NCBI GenBank assembly: GCA_943737045.1
Contig: CALSFV010000015.1
Location: forward strand, 432,501 to 496,500
Origin: Parapristionchus giblindavisi
Taxonomy: Eukaryota > Nematoda > Chromadorea > Rhabditida > Diplogasteridae
DNA: 64,000 nucleotides
Reading direction: 5' to 3'
Of this stretch, positions 34,804 to 45,860 are shown in pieces (position 1 is the first letter of the stretch; the number at the start of each line of letters is the position of its first letter). The notes under the pieces are model-generated. The model did no database searches and was not told the DNA's origin. It saw only the letters and a program-made list of their open reading frames with translations. The translations under genes and the position numbers were made by a program.

Positions 34804-35299
34804 CAGGGTTGTGCGGAAAATATTTTTCGGAAAAAATTTCGGAAAACTTTTTTTCCGGTCCAAAAAACCGGAAAAAATCCGGAAAAACCGGAAAATCCGG
34901 AAAAAATTATATAAAACGCATTTTCTAGTGTTTTGTCTAACAATTACTTTCAAAAACCATCAAAGTGAACGTATTAATTATCAAAAATCATTTAGCAGCA
35001 AATGAAAGGTAACAAACATCCTAAAACATATAAACGAACAATGTGAAGCTTAGCTTAGAGTTGAATGGTCACGTTAAGCAACAACAATGCAATATACGTG
35101 ATTATTGATTTTTATTAGCGAATCACGGGTAAGAACTATGACCAGTCTGATAAAAATGACCAAAAAATCTTCAAATGTTGTGTTCCATAAGTATTTTTTA
35201 CTGTGTACAGCATTTTATTTTTTCCGGTTTTCCGGTATTTTTTCGGAAAATTTTCCGAAAAGGGGTCGGAAAAACCGGAAAATTTTCCGCACAACCCTG
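34804..35299. mobile_element. hAT MITE with 8-bp target duplication
   Basis: Termini CAGGGTTGTGCGG and CCGCACAACCCTG are perfect inverted copies, flanked by ATCCATAC on both sides (34,796-34,803 and 35,300-35,307). Subterminal regions are arrays of CCGGAAAA/TTTTCCGG. It is 496 bp with no transposase. The organisation resembles the larger 10,725-15,297 element, pointing to related hAT families. Confidence 0.9.
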
Positions 35300-35444
35300 A
35301 TCCATACACGTCTGTTTTTTGCGCTCGAATATACGGTGTTATCGTTTTCATGTAAATGATTCACTGAGAGCAAATTTGCCTGGCAAATCGTTACCCAACC
35401 CCATTACCCTGGCAAACGATTACCCCGAAAGCTGGGTGGGGTAA

Positions 35445-35790
35445 TCGTTTACCCACATTCGGGCAAATCGATACCCCGTATTCGGGCAAATCAATACCCC
35501 GTATTCGGGCAAATCGATACCCCGTATTCGGGCAAATCAATACCCCGTATTCGGGCAAATCGTACCCCGTATTCGGGCAAATCAATACCCCGTATTCGGG
35601 CAAATCGTACCCCGTATTCGGGCAAATCAATACCCCGTATTCGGGCAAATCGTACCCCGTATTCGGGCAAATCAATACCCCGTATTCGGGCAAATCGTAC
35701 CCCGTATTCGGGCAAATCAATACCCCGTATTCGGGCAAATCGTACCCCGTATTCGGGCAAATTGATACCCCAGGGTATCGATTTGCCTAA
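35445..35790. repeat. 22-23 bp minisatellite, about 14 units
   Basis: The unit CCCCGTATTCGGGCAAATCA alternates ATACC/GTACC spacing. Long open frames on the minus strand (CPNTGYDLPEYGVLI) come from the repeat period and are not considered a gene. Unit ends show that 22- and 23-bp versions alternate. From 35,791 to 36,350 no gene is supported. Confidence 0.9.
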
Positions 35791-36352
35791 AAGTGCATGT
35801 TTCTCCGCCCCTTTCTATCGTTTTCATTATTATTATTGTATTTTCAAGTTTTTTCTGCTTTCAATTGCTTATTTATGTTTGCTTTCTACCGTTTATATTC
35901 GTGAAATATAAAATCAAAGTTCACAGATGGTCTTTCCATGTCCCTATGACTACTGCACGGAACGATTCTCAACGCTGAAGATTCGTGAGATTCATCTAAA
36001 GTCCTTGCATTTTGATGATGATGATACAGTATGTTTATTTATTATATATTGTTGAAATATCTGAATAAATAAGACATTCTTAGGCCACAATTGTGTGCAA
36101 AGATTGTCGAGAGTTTAAGGAGTTCACATCGATTCGCACTTACCGTAATCATTTTAATCGATTTCATAAGGAGAAAGAAAGTGAGTAATTTCAAAAAATA
36201 TTCAGAAATATTCCACATAGGACACAAAGCCATAACTAAAGGACGATATAAAATTTATTCAAACACTAAAATAGTCTTACTTTTATACAACGTTCAATTC
36301 AATAGTGACTACAATGAAAAGATGAATACAAATAAAATAATGTGGCTTCATC

Positions 36353-39300
36353 TTAAAGATTTGAAATATTTGTAAAGAATCGACCGTACATTATATAACA
36401 TAACAAGTAGAGATAGTATTTCTCTACCGTCAATTTCTGGGCGATCAGAATCACTCCACTGCTGAGGTTTCTTATTGTCTTCTCCTCCCAATCGGCCGCC
36501 GATTCCTCGGACAGCATTGACAGCACGGGCGCCACCGACTCGTTCTGAAACAGACAATACCGTCATCTACCGTAACCCTCCAGGCCACATTCTACAGTAT
36601 CCACACATTTTCGGCCCACTCACAGTCTCTGGTTTTACACACTCTCTCGCCTGGTATTGCGAAATATAAACTGACCCGAATTTAGAACAAAACTGACCCG
36701 AACTATATCTCAAGTACTCGGAGATTCTTATCTCGATCTCCCGCATATTCCTAGATAAGTCGAGAATGCCAAAACAGAATCATGCCTAGGCCTCGTAGAA
36801 TGTTAGCTCGTGGTAACAGACAGTATCTTTACATTTAGTACTTATGGTAATAGATAGTATTCTATACCGTAATCTTACATTAGATCAGTAGAGATAAAAG
36901 ATGATGATATTCAAAGATCAAGAAATGAAAAAAAGTCAAAGCTCAAAGATCACAAACCTCGCAATGACTTCGAAGATCCCCTCGAGCACACGATCGGCCA
37001 GAATGAGTGAATAAGCGTCGACGAACGCACGAGACTCCTGAACATCAAAAACCTAATAATAATGACACAATCAATACGGTCGATCAATGCTCGATCAATA
37101 TAATGATATAGTTGATACATGTTCTGTGACAGAATTAGGTAGCTCAATGGTTAGAGTAAATGGCCCTGATAGCAAGAGATTATGGCTTCGAATCCCTCCT
37201 TGTGTTATTCCTTTGCTAACATACATCATCTATGTTTCAAGAGCTAACCCAGCAATTGTTACCAGTCATAATCAACCTAGCGATTTTCGCTTAATGTGAT
37301 TAAACATTATTATTATAATTATTATTATTATTATTCCTATTACTATTATTGCTATGACTATAACATGCCCACCTTAGCCAGTCTCGCCTTCTCCTTCTCA
37401 TCAAGCACCGGTTGTCTCAGTCCATCCATCGAATCGATAAAGTGTGACACGACCAGTCTCCCTGTCGACGAGCTTCCCTCATCGGAATCGCCTTCTTCTT
37501 CTACAAAAAAAACACAATCATGACCGTAGATTTCAGTGCTGGGAGATAGACAAGTCGCCAACTAGCTGGTAGAACCGTAAAATACCGTCAAAACGAAAAA
37601 AAGTGAAACATTTGTCAAAAATTTTGGCAAATTTTGACAAAACTTCACAAGATTTTGATAATTTTGAATCATGATATCTAAACGCAGTTGCTAGTTTTTA
37701 ATTAGATAAAAGGGTATTTGAGCTTCTCTGGGCTTGCCTAATTTACCTAAGAAATTATTTTAAAATTAATCACTGTGTACGCTGTTTTGTAAAACTGGTA
37801 TACGGTAGGATTTTCTACAGTATACCACTTTTACAACCTGATCTTTGTCAAGATCCAAACAGTGCAAATTCGCAATAGGAAGTCACGTAATGCTAGATAT
37901 AAGCAAGATTAAACGAAAAAAGCTCGGTGGAAGCCATTTAACAGTAAGATTCTACAGTATGCTACAGTATACCAATTCTGCTCCGGAGCGTTCCCGATTA
38001 ATTTCTTCTCTTTTGTCGTGCATAACTGCATTGTGCAAGCACATCCACAATGAAAAACTTTAGATATTACATTATCAAGATCGTGAAAAATGCTGAAAAA
38101 AGGAAATCTTTTTTTTAAATTTTTGACAAATGTTTCACTTTTTTTCGTTTTGACGGTAGCTCACGCGACACCAATGAGCCGGCCAAATTTCCATAACCGG
38201 TAAATAGTTCAAAAGTGTTTCTTTCTGATCCAGAGCCGTCAAATAGCCCCATCCGCTCCAATTACCGTACCCTAGCACTCATAGGTGCACTACATGCATC
38301 CGCCGATCGTCGTACCTTTCCTACAGTCTCCTCCGGCGCCTCGCTCTTGTACTTCGAGTACGCGTGCTTCGAGACGATGTTCGTGTGCACCTGAGACCAG
38401 GACCGTTAAATAGGCAGACACGGATACGGATCCGGTAAATAAATACCTACCTCGCCGGATTGTCGATAATGTTCTCGTAGTGCGCAAAGTTGGCGCTCAT
38501 CTTGGGCTTCTCGACCGTCTCGTAGAAATCGTCCTCGTCGGCGTCCTGAACAGACTACAGTACACCATGGGGTACTGTGGATGGCAGATAGTATCGAAGA
38601 TATCGTTTTGGATCATATGAGCTCTCGTTCAATACTACTGCTCTACAGTACCCAGTAAATACAACAACAATTAGTGAACAAAATAAAATATTTTTTAAAA
38701 AATCAATCGCTATTACACATACCTCCTTATTAAACAACTTGAGATCCTCCTCAAAGTCAAAGTCCGTATCGAGGAGATCGAGGTCGAGAGGGCGATTCAG
38801 CTCGGATGCACGACCTGATCACGACAGCATTGATAATACCATCATACATTTTCGCCCCACCCACAATCTATTGTATTTGCGAATTATATACTGACCCGAT
38901 ATTAGAACAAGACTGACCCGAACTACATCTCAAGTACTCGGAACTGACCCGACATGGGGGTGATTTTTACTAATCTCGATCTCCCGCATATTCCTAGATG
39001 AGTTTCAAGACTCAAAACTGACCACATCGACAAAAAGTGCTGACCCACAATGTGGGTGCTCGAAAATGTATGACCGTAACCCACACTACTTATCTACAGT
39101 AACCTGAAACACTACATATACAGTACTCGATAGATACCGTATCCCGTGTGCCGTCCCTGTGCCGTCGTAATCGTGTATCGTCCATCGTCAAACTGATGGA
39201 CATCATAGGTGGGCGGAGCGGTGGGCTGGTACGGCTGCTGGTTCTGACTCTGCTGTGCCTGAAAAGTCAGTTCATGATTCAACCGTAGTTATTGCTAAAT

Positions 39301-39453
39301 AAAGTCAATTCGTGATCAGAAGTAAGGGTGGAAATACCGTACCTTTGTCCTTGTTGGCGGTACTGCGTGCGAAATGGCCGCCGGTAGATCGCTGTTCGTG
39401 GATCGAGTCGGAGATGCGCTCCAGGTTGCCCAGCGACGTCGTTTAATCTTCTT
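36353..39453 (-). CDS. Uncertain multi-exon gene; SH3BP5-like and FDF-like blocks
   Basis: Exon-like blocks with AG/GT borders on the minus strand: 39,453-39,343; 39,258-~39,135; 38,814-38,723; 38,545-38,451; 38,390-~38,320; 37,500-37,373; 37,037-36,958; 36,544-~36,420. One frame of the first block reads SLGNLERISDSIHEQR, like the end of the SH3BP5/REI coiled-coil region, but a stop lies just upstream in that frame. Another block has DFDFEEDLKLFNKE, resembling FDF motifs of LSM14/EDC3 decapping factors. PPTYD and acidic stretches suggest disorder. Two junctions (38,451 to 38,390 and 36,958 to 36,544) do not keep the most natural frame. The blocks may be a degenerate gene, may contain assembly errors, or I may have misplaced borders. 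I do not assign a function. Confidence 0.4.
36560..36790 (+). repeat. Dispersed intronic repeat, copy 1
   Basis: AAACTGACCCGAACTA, ATCTCAAGTACTCGGA and TCTCGATCTCCCGCATATTC recur in the same order at 38,830-39,010. Intronic, about 200 bp, no coding. Confidence 0.65.
37120..37345 (+). repeat. Possible tRNA-derived SINE
   Basis: The head resembles a decayed tRNA: TAGCTCAATGGTTAGAGTAA (A-box-like), then GGCTTCGAATCCC (B-box-like) about 35 bases later. A short unrelated body is followed by an ATTATTATT tail at 37,304-37,345. The cloverleaf does not fold properly, so it is not annotated as a tRNA. Confidence 0.5.
37585..38156. mobile_element. TA-flanked MITE (Tc1/mariner-like)
   Basis: Ends CCGTCAAAACGAAAAAAAGT and the exact inverse are flanked by TA (37,583-37,584 and 38,157-38,158). 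It is 572 bp with terminal repeats of about 40 bp. The interior includes CTACAGTATACCA-type words and no transposase. Confidence 0.85.
38830..39015 (+). repeat. Dispersed intronic repeat, copy 2
   Basis: Same module as 36,560-36,790 (ACTGACCCGA, ATCTCAAGTACTCGGA, ATCTCCCGCATATTCCTAGA). Confidence 0.65.
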
Positions 39454-39659
39454 CTGACAAATCTAGAGAAAAATCGATAATTTATCGATCGTCCCATTGG
39501 TTACAATAGTTCCAACATAAAATCGATAATAGATCAACCCACTTGTGCCATAATGCTCATTTTTTATGTGAAAGATTAAAATTTACACGAAAAATAACGA
39601 TTTTTCTAAATTGACCCACTATATAAAAATAATTCGGTGAGGGCAACAAAATTGCATGA

Positions 39660-39895
39660 TTAGGGTGGCCTCCGGTATTTAAATCCATGCATGATTCAAG
39701 TAAAATTCGTGCAATCAATGGCATTATCTAACATGGAAAAAATTCGAATCATGCATGGATTATCCGTGATCATGCATAGATTATTCCATGCAAGATCACG
39801 GAAGATCCATGCATGATCATGCATGGAATGTCGAATGAAGCATGATTATACTTGTATCTGTGATCATGCATGGACTTAAACACCAGAGAAGGTCT
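39660..39895. repeat. Repeat rich in ATGCATGATC palindromes
   Basis: TTTAAATCCATGCATGAT at the left pairs with ATCATGCATGGACTTAAA at the right. Between them are at least six ATGCATG/GATCATGC words. A MITE-like inverted repeat is likely. From 39,896 to 40,847 no gene is firm. A minus-strand ATG at about 40,187-40,189 followed by MDDIGEG and a GTCGGT donor could be a first exon. Confidence 0.55.
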
Positions 39896-41869
39896 ACAGT
39901 ATACCAGCATTGCAGTCTCAATCATGGCATTATCCAAACAGTGAAAATTCGGAATAAAATATACATGCATGATCAGACGAGGAAAACGCGATAGCATCAG
40001 TTTCACAGCAAAATTCTACAGTAGGCTACAGTATACCAAATATGCGTCGCAGCGCTTGAAAGTTTGGACGATATATATATTTCAATAGAAGTTGACAATG
40101 AGCCATCGATAAAATCTAACAGAGCATGCATAGCGTGTATAAAACACATACATACCGACCTCCTTCTCCTATATCATCCATTCTCGGTGGGTTTATGATC
40201 TTTAACGAAGAGTTCGTTACTCTTGTAGTTCTTCGGATGATATAGCGTGCGTGATTAGACGAGCTGAAAAACAAGATATAAGACTGATGATCGTTCTGTG
40301 AATAGAATAAGTAGCTTATAATAAGATACTAAGTAGCATAATGCAATTAGTAAATTTGAAAAAAATTGATTGTTTACAAGGGAATCTGGGACTTGAGACC
40401 TTGCACATTTACAGAACAAAAAAAAACTACCGAAATTAACCTTAGTTAAAGGGAAACCTGAGTGAATGAAACGAGTTGAACAATCTTACTTCCGAACGGA
40501 ATTTAGACTAGATTACAGACATTTTATATGACTCTAATCACGAAAGTACGACGATTTTAAACACAAGAGAATTTTTCACACATGTTTATCGTTGAATTTA
40601 TCGCTTACTCGCATTTTTTTAATGCTCTACGTAAACAAACATTTGGAATCACAATATTTTTCTCTAGGCTAAAATTTCTCTCTTTTAACAAAAATTTGAT
40701 TGTTGATTGGCGAACAAAAACGAAACTCGAATAGCATAACACTATACAACATTGATAACTATATTCAGACAACCATAATGTTGTGACTGAAATCATTGAA
40801 AACATATTAATACAACTTATATTTAAAATATATTTGTACATTTTCAGCACGATCTCCATCACCACGAAGTGACTCCCCTAGCCCCCAACCCTTACCTCAC
40901 CTGATATCAGCTCCTGTCTCACCCATACCTCAACCGGCTCCTACTATATCCAATGACGCTCCTCAATTAGATAATGAACCAGAGCTAACCAATACACACG
41001 CTGACCCTATTCAAGAAATAGTTTCAATGGTGGAAGAAATGACCCTGGAGATGATGGCTGATTGTACTGTGAAACAGTGTACCATAGATTTAGCCATTTC
41101 GACAATATCCTCATGTTTGTCAATGGCTAGACATTGTGATATATCACAATTCGAAGGACTCGAATTGACTCTCCACAAGTTCTCAAATGACTACCAGAGG
41201 AAAAAGTTCTTGAAAGAGAGACAGTTCTACGTCCAACCGACAAGAAAGAAATTGGGAGTGATAGAACGAATAACAAGAAATGAGTTGGACGAAGAGATAA
41301 GACAACTACAACCTTTCTATTCGTACACAATCCCATTGAGAGAGCAGCTCATGAAACTACTAAGATTACCTGAGGTGAATTTAGATGATGAATGATTATA
41401 CAAAAAAACGCAACATATTATTTATGTGGGCAACCGTACCCTTGAACTTTCAATATTCTCTGAGAATCTCTGGGATTCAATTTTTTTAAAATTTCCAATC
41501 CAATAATAGTCACATATTTACGCAGGATAGTGCCTAGGTTTTTTTTATTGGAGGAAATCTAGCTTTCTCACAAGCGTGCTGTAACAAATTTGAAAATAAA
41601 ATGCAAAGCACGCTGCATAAATTAAGCTGGAGCAAACGATTTCCTAGTAGATCATACGTGGACAACCTTTGTGGCTGGAAATAAAAATAGGGTTGGTTCG
41701 ACGCAAAAATCTTGTGGGTGGGACGAAAACAACACACTTTTGCATGAATTTTGGAAAAATCGTTTTCATTTTTGAGTGATTTTTTTGGATATATCGGGTT
41801 GGCCGGGTGCCAAACAGGGTGGGTCGCTAGCTGCATAGGTTGAAAATCTTAATCCGATAAACTCCTGAC

Positions 41870-41968
41870 ACGAAATGCTTTATAAGGTTGAGGTATGCGG
41901 TAGTTTTCGTCAATAAAAATATTCCAAATTGAAAAAAAAACTACCGCATACTTCAAACTTACAATGCT
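41870..41968. repeat. Small hairpin
   Basis: GGTATGCGGTAGTTTTCGTC at about 41,891 is mirrored by AAAAACTACCGCATACTT at about 41,937. About 95 bp, in the non-coding gap of the CACTA region. Confidence 0.65.
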
Positions 41969-42234
41969 TATCGTGACAGGTGTTAATGTGATTGGGATTT
42001 TCGACTTTTAAGGGTGATTTTTTAAGAATCAGACACTCGCAATTTTCCGTTTTCCACTATTTTTAACCATAGGTCGAAAAGTATGTTACAAAGCACCAGG
42101 CCTGACCGCATTCTGAGACAAAATTTCCCAAAAATCGAAAAACCTGGCCTCATTTTGAGCCAAATTTGCCAAAAATTCAAAAACCTGACCGCATTTTGGA
42201 ATCCGATAACCCAGCTATTCGACCTATATTTTTA

Positions 42235-43595
42235 ACGCGCGAGGTGGAAGACGACGTGCCCCATGGGGCGCAAGACACACCGCCTGTTTCACACCGTGGT
42301 GCTCCTCGCAGTGTACCCCGCCAGATTTGGCCTCTCAACGGTGTGCCCCGCAAAAAATACCGGAGATCTCACACGAAAAAAACAAAACTTGTTTCCCATT
42401 GAGGTATTTCCTTGTTGTGAATGGTGATATGACACGTGTGAGAAATGAGAAAGGAAACGACCGATTGTGAGAAGGCGAGTTTGAAGAATGATATGAGAAA
42501 TGTTTAATTGAATATTGAAGATGTGAGAAATAACATTCAACATGAATTCGTGGAAAGCGACATTTGGGAAAAATATGATGGGAACATAAATATTTGAAAT
42601 GTGACTTCAGAAAAATCTGATCAGAAATTGATTTTCAAGAAAAAACCATTTGTGAAAATACCGATGAGGAAACACCAAATCCTGAAATTCACAACAAGGA
42701 AATACCTCAACTGGAAAAATGTTTTGTTTTTTCGTTTAAGATCTCTGGTATTTTTTGCGGGTCACACCGTTGAGAGGCCAAATCTCGCGGGGTACACCGC
42801 GAGGAGCACCACGGTGTGGAACGGACGGTGTGTCTAGCGCCGCACGGGGTATGTCGTCTTCCACCTCGCGGGGACCGCGTCTAGAGGCCACAGCTCGCGG
42901 GGTACCCCGTCTAAAGGTTCTAATCCGCCATGTTCTCCACGGCGGACACCACGGGATTGAACTGTGTGCCCCGCGAGCAAAAATACCGGAGATTGTTGTT
43001 GTTGATGATCAATATCTATAATTTCATTTACATCGGTAATTTCACAAAAGTTTCTTTCCTGAACATCTTTTTCTAATTATTTTTTTCCTGAACATCGTTT
43101 TCTAACCACATTTTTCCCAAATGTCGCATTCCACGCTTTCATTTCAAATGTCATTTCTCACGTCTTACATTTTCAATTATGCATTTCTCAGATCATTCCT
43201 CACATTATGCCCTCTCCGATTCGGTCGTTTCTTATCTCATTTCTCACTTCTGTCTCTTTCACATAATTGGTCTCTCAAGTGGAACTTCCATTCTCATTTC
43301 TCACACGTGTCATATCACCTTGTGAATTTCAGGATTAGGTGTTTCCTCATCGGTATTTTCACAAATGGTTTTTTCTTGAAAATCAATTTCTGATCAGATT
43401 TTTCTGAAGTCACATTTCAAATATTTTTGTTCCCATCGTATTTTTCCCAAATGTCGCTTTCCTCGAATTTATGTTGAATGTCATTTCTCACATCTTCAAT
43501 ATTCAATTAAACATTTCTCATATCATTCTTCTAACTCGCCATCTCACAATCGGTCGTTTCCTTTCTCATTTCTCACACGTGTCATATCACCGTTC
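42235..43595. repeat. Compound inverted repeat, 1.36 kb
   Basis: Outer arms 42,420-42,705 and 43,315-43,592 are inverted copies (GATATGACACGTGTGAGAAA; GAAACACCAAATCCTGAAAT). Nested with them, a GC-rich block 42,235-42,375 is inverted at 42,735-42,870 (AGGTGGAAGACGACGTGCCC; GGCCTCTCAACGGTGTGCC). A third ATTTCTCA/TGAGAAAT-rich stretch occupies 43,020-43,310. It replaces sequence that should encode the CACTA catalytic domain. Confidence 0.8.
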
Positions 43596-43917
43596 TGGAG
43601 GGAAAGAGAGAGGCGGGGGAAGATATAGGAGAGATTGATGGTATAAGGTTAGCAGGATTAACACAATGAAATTCTAAAAATAAAATAAAATAATACAAAA
43701 TAACATTAGGATGAGGTCACCGCTGAGCAGGCTTGTATACTTTGACAGTATACGAATGGACGTACCTGATTTGATGCATGATTTGATAGAAGGAGAAGCG
43801 AGAAGAGCTGTTAGTGTTTTTTTTTTCTTTCTCTATCTCCCACACTCTTATGCGGTGTTACATTTGCAAAAGTTACAGTCTTGTGAAAAAATTCGGACAG
43901 GTGCCCGTCAAATATAT

Positions 43918-44175
43918 TGGTTCCCAAGTGGAAAACCCCAATTACCAATTGTGGTACGGTAAGCCGGGCTGCGGAGTATTTTCGGTAATCCGGCAAACCG
44001 GTAATTGTCGGAAAAATAATGTTTACGGCAAATACGGTAATCTTTACTTAATTTTTTTTTTTTGAAACTCAAAACCGGCTACGCCTTGCCGCACAACCCT
44101 GATTAACAATTGTTGACTACCTTGGCCGTTTACAGTAATTTTGCAACCGTAATTTTTTTCCACTTGGGGCCCAAA
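43918..44175. repeat. Inverted-repeat MITE with hAT-like inner end
   Basis: TTCCCAAGTGGAAAA at 43,920 pairs with TTTTTTCCACTTGGGGCCCA at 44,155. Inside, GCCGCACAACCCTG at about 44,090-44,103 looks like a right hAT end (compare 35,287-35,299), so one element may be nested in another. Confidence 0.55.
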
Positions 44176-45860
44176 ACATTTCAAAAACAGACGAGGGTGT
44201 GGAAGTCATATATTTCGTCTCGCAAATATAACACCCACCCAACCACCCCTATAACTCTCTGACTCTCTAACCCTCTTCCTCTCTCTCTCCTCAAAAGGTT
44301 AACAAATCGTTCTATTAAAATTTCAGTGTGTGAGAATTGTACGTCATCTTCAATCACAAGGGATTCGTATAGAAAGACTTAATGCTAGAATATCAAATCA
44401 ATGCTATGGGCGACATGATAATACTAATAGACCTTGCCCCCTTCCAAATAAGATGAATATGAATTCATCTCTGTCACAAAGAGCGAGCACGATGTGGTGA
44501 GAAACAAAAACCATACAATAATTATTTAAATATCAATTTAGGACCTTGATACGTCTATTACCTATTATAATAATGAATGAGGATGTCGACTACGACACCG
44601 CTGAATGGCAAAATTTTCTAGAATTTCGGTAATTTTAGTTTTATAATATTTTTTAAAAAGTGGATATGCAATTTTATTCAGTCTTCTATTGGAGATGACA
44701 ATGTCTCCAAGGCTACTTCATTCATCAGTAGAGAGAATAGAGAAGCAAGTCGAAAGATATATCGCTAATACCGTTGAGGTATTTGATTCAACAAACATAA
44801 TACGAAACACTAATTCAGCAGGTGCTCCAGCAAATTAAACATTTAGGTGTATGGTGATGGAGAAGAAGATAATGAAGGAGATGAAGAGGACAATGAGCCC
44901 AAGGCTAAGAGAAAAAGAAAGAGTGTGATACCATTTAAGTGCCACTCCACACTACACTACTCTCGTAAAATTGTAGATCACGGTCCACTCTCTCATTCAT
45001 GGTCTATGCCATTCGAATCCCTGTTCTCGATCGGAAAAAGACATTCATATGTTAGTAAAAGTAGTATTAATCTTGTCCACTCTATGGCGCACAAATACGC
45101 GTCTATGCTTGCCCATGACAAAGAGAAGAATATAGTAGAAAGTCAATTAAATGGATCCTTCGCTAGAGCCCTTGATATTAGTGACCCTATCGATTCTGCT
45201 ATTCATTGTATTGTATCCACTACTTCCATCATTTGTTACCGTACTCTACTATATCAAGGATCAGACTACAGAAGAGGAGATGTTGTCATAATGAAAGTTG
45301 ATGAGAAAACGAATGTACCTGTATTTAGTCTTGTCGAAGCCATCATATCTCGAGACACTCGTCCTTTGCTTATCATCAGGCATACGTCATGTGAGAGAAG
45401 GGAGCGTGGTACAGGCCTATACGAGATCACGATTAAGGATACGGTAATTATATTCATTATCGATGGCTTTCAATAATTAAAGACTAATTTTAGGTTGAGA
45501 TCATCGACCCTTCCACTCTAATCAGCCCATATTCATTAGATAAGTATGCTTCCCCCACGTTATCCCATTACTTCGTAGCTCTACGCAGCTTCATATTTCA
45601 CTAATAGTTTTCACTAACTATTGACCGTAACTAGCTTTCACTCCTTATATGCTTCACACTAAGTCTTTATCATAGTAATATAAATTATTTTTCATATTAA
45701 GCATTTATTTATGTTGTCCACGATTAATATGTGATTCTCCCCGATTAAGTCGACTAGATAAAATGATTTATTACTTTATTCTATAAAAGGATAAGGTACG
45801 TCTCTCTGTTTTACTTGCAAAATTTGTTATTAATTTTGCAAAGTAAAAAAAGTGATGCAC

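Larger units (their letters stand above)
40848..45604 (+). pseudogene. CACTA/EnSpm-like transposase gene, incomplete
   Basis: Exon pieces in order: 40,848-41,373 (S/P-rich, then DISQFEGLELTLHKFSNDYQ, RKKLGVIERI and YTIPLREQLMKLLRLPEV), 43,710-~43,810 (RMDVPDLMHDLIEGEARRAV), 44,327-44,496 (LNARISNQCYGRHDNTNRP; SLSQRASTMW), 44,542-44,628 (IRLLPIIIM), 44,682-44,778, 44,847-~45,444 (KCHSTLHYSRKI, DHGPLSHSWSMPFES) and ~45,494-45,604. The order YxPL..LLxLPEV, then D.MHDL.EG, then H..HY...GPL...W.M.FE is characteristic of animal CACTA-type transposases, which excise and reinsert the element. The segment between 41,373 and 43,710, where about 300 catalytic residues are expected, holds inverted repeats instead, so the copy looks defective. 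No CACTA ends were located. Confidence 0.75.

Noticed and set aside
35391..35760. Long minus-strand open frames of CPNTGYDLPEYGVLI-type repeats
   Set aside because: They arise from the 22-23 bp minisatellite period; no start context, splice signal or domain supports a gene.
37125..37205. tRNA gene
   Set aside because: A- and B-box-like words are present but the acceptor and anticodon stems do not pair; a SINE head explains it better.
39343..39453. Firm SH3BP5/REI gene call
   Set aside because: The matching frame has a stop immediately upstream, the frame fails at the next junction, and the long coiled-coil N-terminal part is not present upstream.
36353..39453. C-terminal continuation of the TRRAP-like gene
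   Set aside because: Same strand and downstream, but none of the blocks match the kinase-like end or a FATC motif.
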